Positions 63,414-64,000 of a stretch of DNA of 64,000 bases are shown piece after piece. The number at the start of each line of letters is the position of its first letter. Position 1 is the first letter of the stretch. Location: the NCBI RefSeq assembly GCF_001654495.1, contig NZ_CP015849.1, positions 2,742,501-2,806,500 on the forward strand, given 5' to 3'. The notes under the pieces are model-generated. The model was not told where the DNA came from. It ran no database searches and saw nothing but the letters and a program-made list of their open reading frames with translations. The position numbers and the translations under genes are program-made. The stretch comes from Streptomyces sp. SAT1 (lineage in GTDB: Bacteria; Actinomycetota; Actinomycetes; Streptomycetales; Streptomycetaceae).

Positions 63414-64000
63414 TCAGCGGATCTCCAGGATCTTCTCCCGCATCGCGTACACCACCGCCTCCATCCTGGAGTGCAGCTGGAGCTTCTCCAGGATGTTGCG
63501 GACGTGGTTCTTCACGGTGTTCTCGGAGATGAACAACTCCTTGGCGATGTCCCGGTTGTTCATCCCCGTCGCCACCAGCTTGAGGACCTCCAGCTCCCGG
63601 TCGGTCAGCCGGGGGGCGGGCACGAGACGGCGCTCGTCGGTGCGCTGGATCATCGACTTGAACTCGGTGAGCAGCTTGGACGCCATGGACGGGCTGATCT
63701 GCGACTGCCCGTCGGCCACCGCGCGGATCGCGGTGGACACCTCGTCCGTGGAGATCTCCTTGAGGAGATAACCGGTCGCGCCCGCCTTGATCGCGTCGTA
63801 GAGGTCGGCCTCCTCGTCGCTGATCGTCAACATGATGATCTTCGCGCTGGGGGCGACCTCCTTGATGGAGGTGCACGCCTCGATCCCGCCGCGCCGGGGC
63901 ATCCGCACATCCATCAGGACGATGTCGGGCAGCAGGTCGGCGGCCTTGTCCACGGCCTCGGCGCCGTCGCCCGCCTCGCCGACGACCTGGATGTCCTCCT
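63414..64000 (-). CDS. LuxR-family (NarL-type) response regulator, cut by right window edge
   Basis: The visible 195 codons lack the first beta strand. The receiver domain has the phospho-acceptor Asp in DIVLMDVRMPRRGGIEA, Thr in IIMLTIS and Lys in GYLLKEIS. The C-terminal LuxR helix-turn-helix is LTDRELEVLKLVATGMNNRDIAKELFISENTVKNHVRNIL. The frame continues to base 64000 without a start. No sensor kinase is in view; in S. coelicolor the equivalent gene near secA is also a LuxR-type regulator (from memory). Confidence 0.93.
   Translation of the reverse strand, partial: EDIQVVGEAGDGAEAVDKAADLLPDIVLMDVRMPRRGGIEACTSIKEVAPSAKIIMLTISDEEADLYDAIKAGATGYLLKEISTDEVSTAIRAVADGQSQISPSMASKLLTEFKSMIQRTDERRLVPAPRLTDRELEVLKLVATGMNNRDIAKELFISENTVKNHVRNILEKLQLHSRMEAVVYAMREKILEIR

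Overview
The window is GC-rich actinobacterial chromosome, almost certainly from a Streptomyces. Third codon positions are strongly GC-biased and GTG/TTG starts are common. The tmRNA encodes the tag peptide ANTKRDSSQQAFALAA. The order smpB, S41 protease, ftsX, ftsE, prfB, pkaB/pkaA, sugar ABC transporter, ohrA/ohrR, NAD-glutamate dehydrogenase, secA, YcaQ-like gene, LuxR response regulator matches, as far as I recall, the core SCO2950-SCO3008 block of S. coelicolor. That synteny is from memory and was not computed.

Layout. 1-4.4 kb: the start of a HelD/HelR-type RNA-polymerase-recycling ATPase cut by the left edge, a CGNR zinc-finger regulator, a DUF1772 membrane protein, a HemD-like/winged-helix fusion and an MT0933-like antitoxin. 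4.4-10.6 kb: a two-gene polymorphic toxin-immunity locus. The secreted 1626-aa toxin has a ricin-type lectin, a long Ala-rich coiled coil, a Hint peptidase and a C-terminal RNase-A-like effector. The immunity protein beside it is a tandem duplication. 11.0-12.1 kb: the trans-translation pair ssrA and smpB. 12.1-15.5 kb: an accessory regulatory patch with a TPR regulator carrying a TTA (bldA) codon, a GNAT, an RsbW-type ATPase and a CxxC protein.

15.5-24.8 kb: S41/PDZ protease, ftsX-ftsE, a small zinc-ribbon membrane protein, a sortase-anchored repeat protein, prfB, and two membrane Ser/Thr kinases (pkaB, pkaA). 25.3-28.9 kb: a divergent FHA-FtsK/SpoIIIE-like protein that may read kinase phosphorylation. 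29.1-33.0 kb: a CUT1 sugar ABC transporter (lipoprotein and two permeases, no local ATPase), with a 92-bp duplication/insertion between the permease genes.

33.1-49.5 kb: a cell-wall glycopolymer (teichoic-acid-like) region. It has three tandem GT2-TagF fusion proteins, a GT87-like membrane transferase, a further GT2, galE, a TetR regulator, the TagGH export ABC transporter and a polytopic membrane protein. The ohrA/ohrR peroxide-stress pair interrupts it. 49.7-64 kb returns to core genes: the 180-kDa NAD-glutamate dehydrogenase, a HAD hydrolase, a DUF6912 protein, an Rv3235-family protein, secA, a frameshifted GNAT, a YcaQ-like DNA glycosylase and a LuxR-type response regulator cut by the right edge.

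Strong perfect-stem hairpins mark most transcription-unit ends. No CRISPR array, rRNA, tRNA, transposase or integrase was seen.
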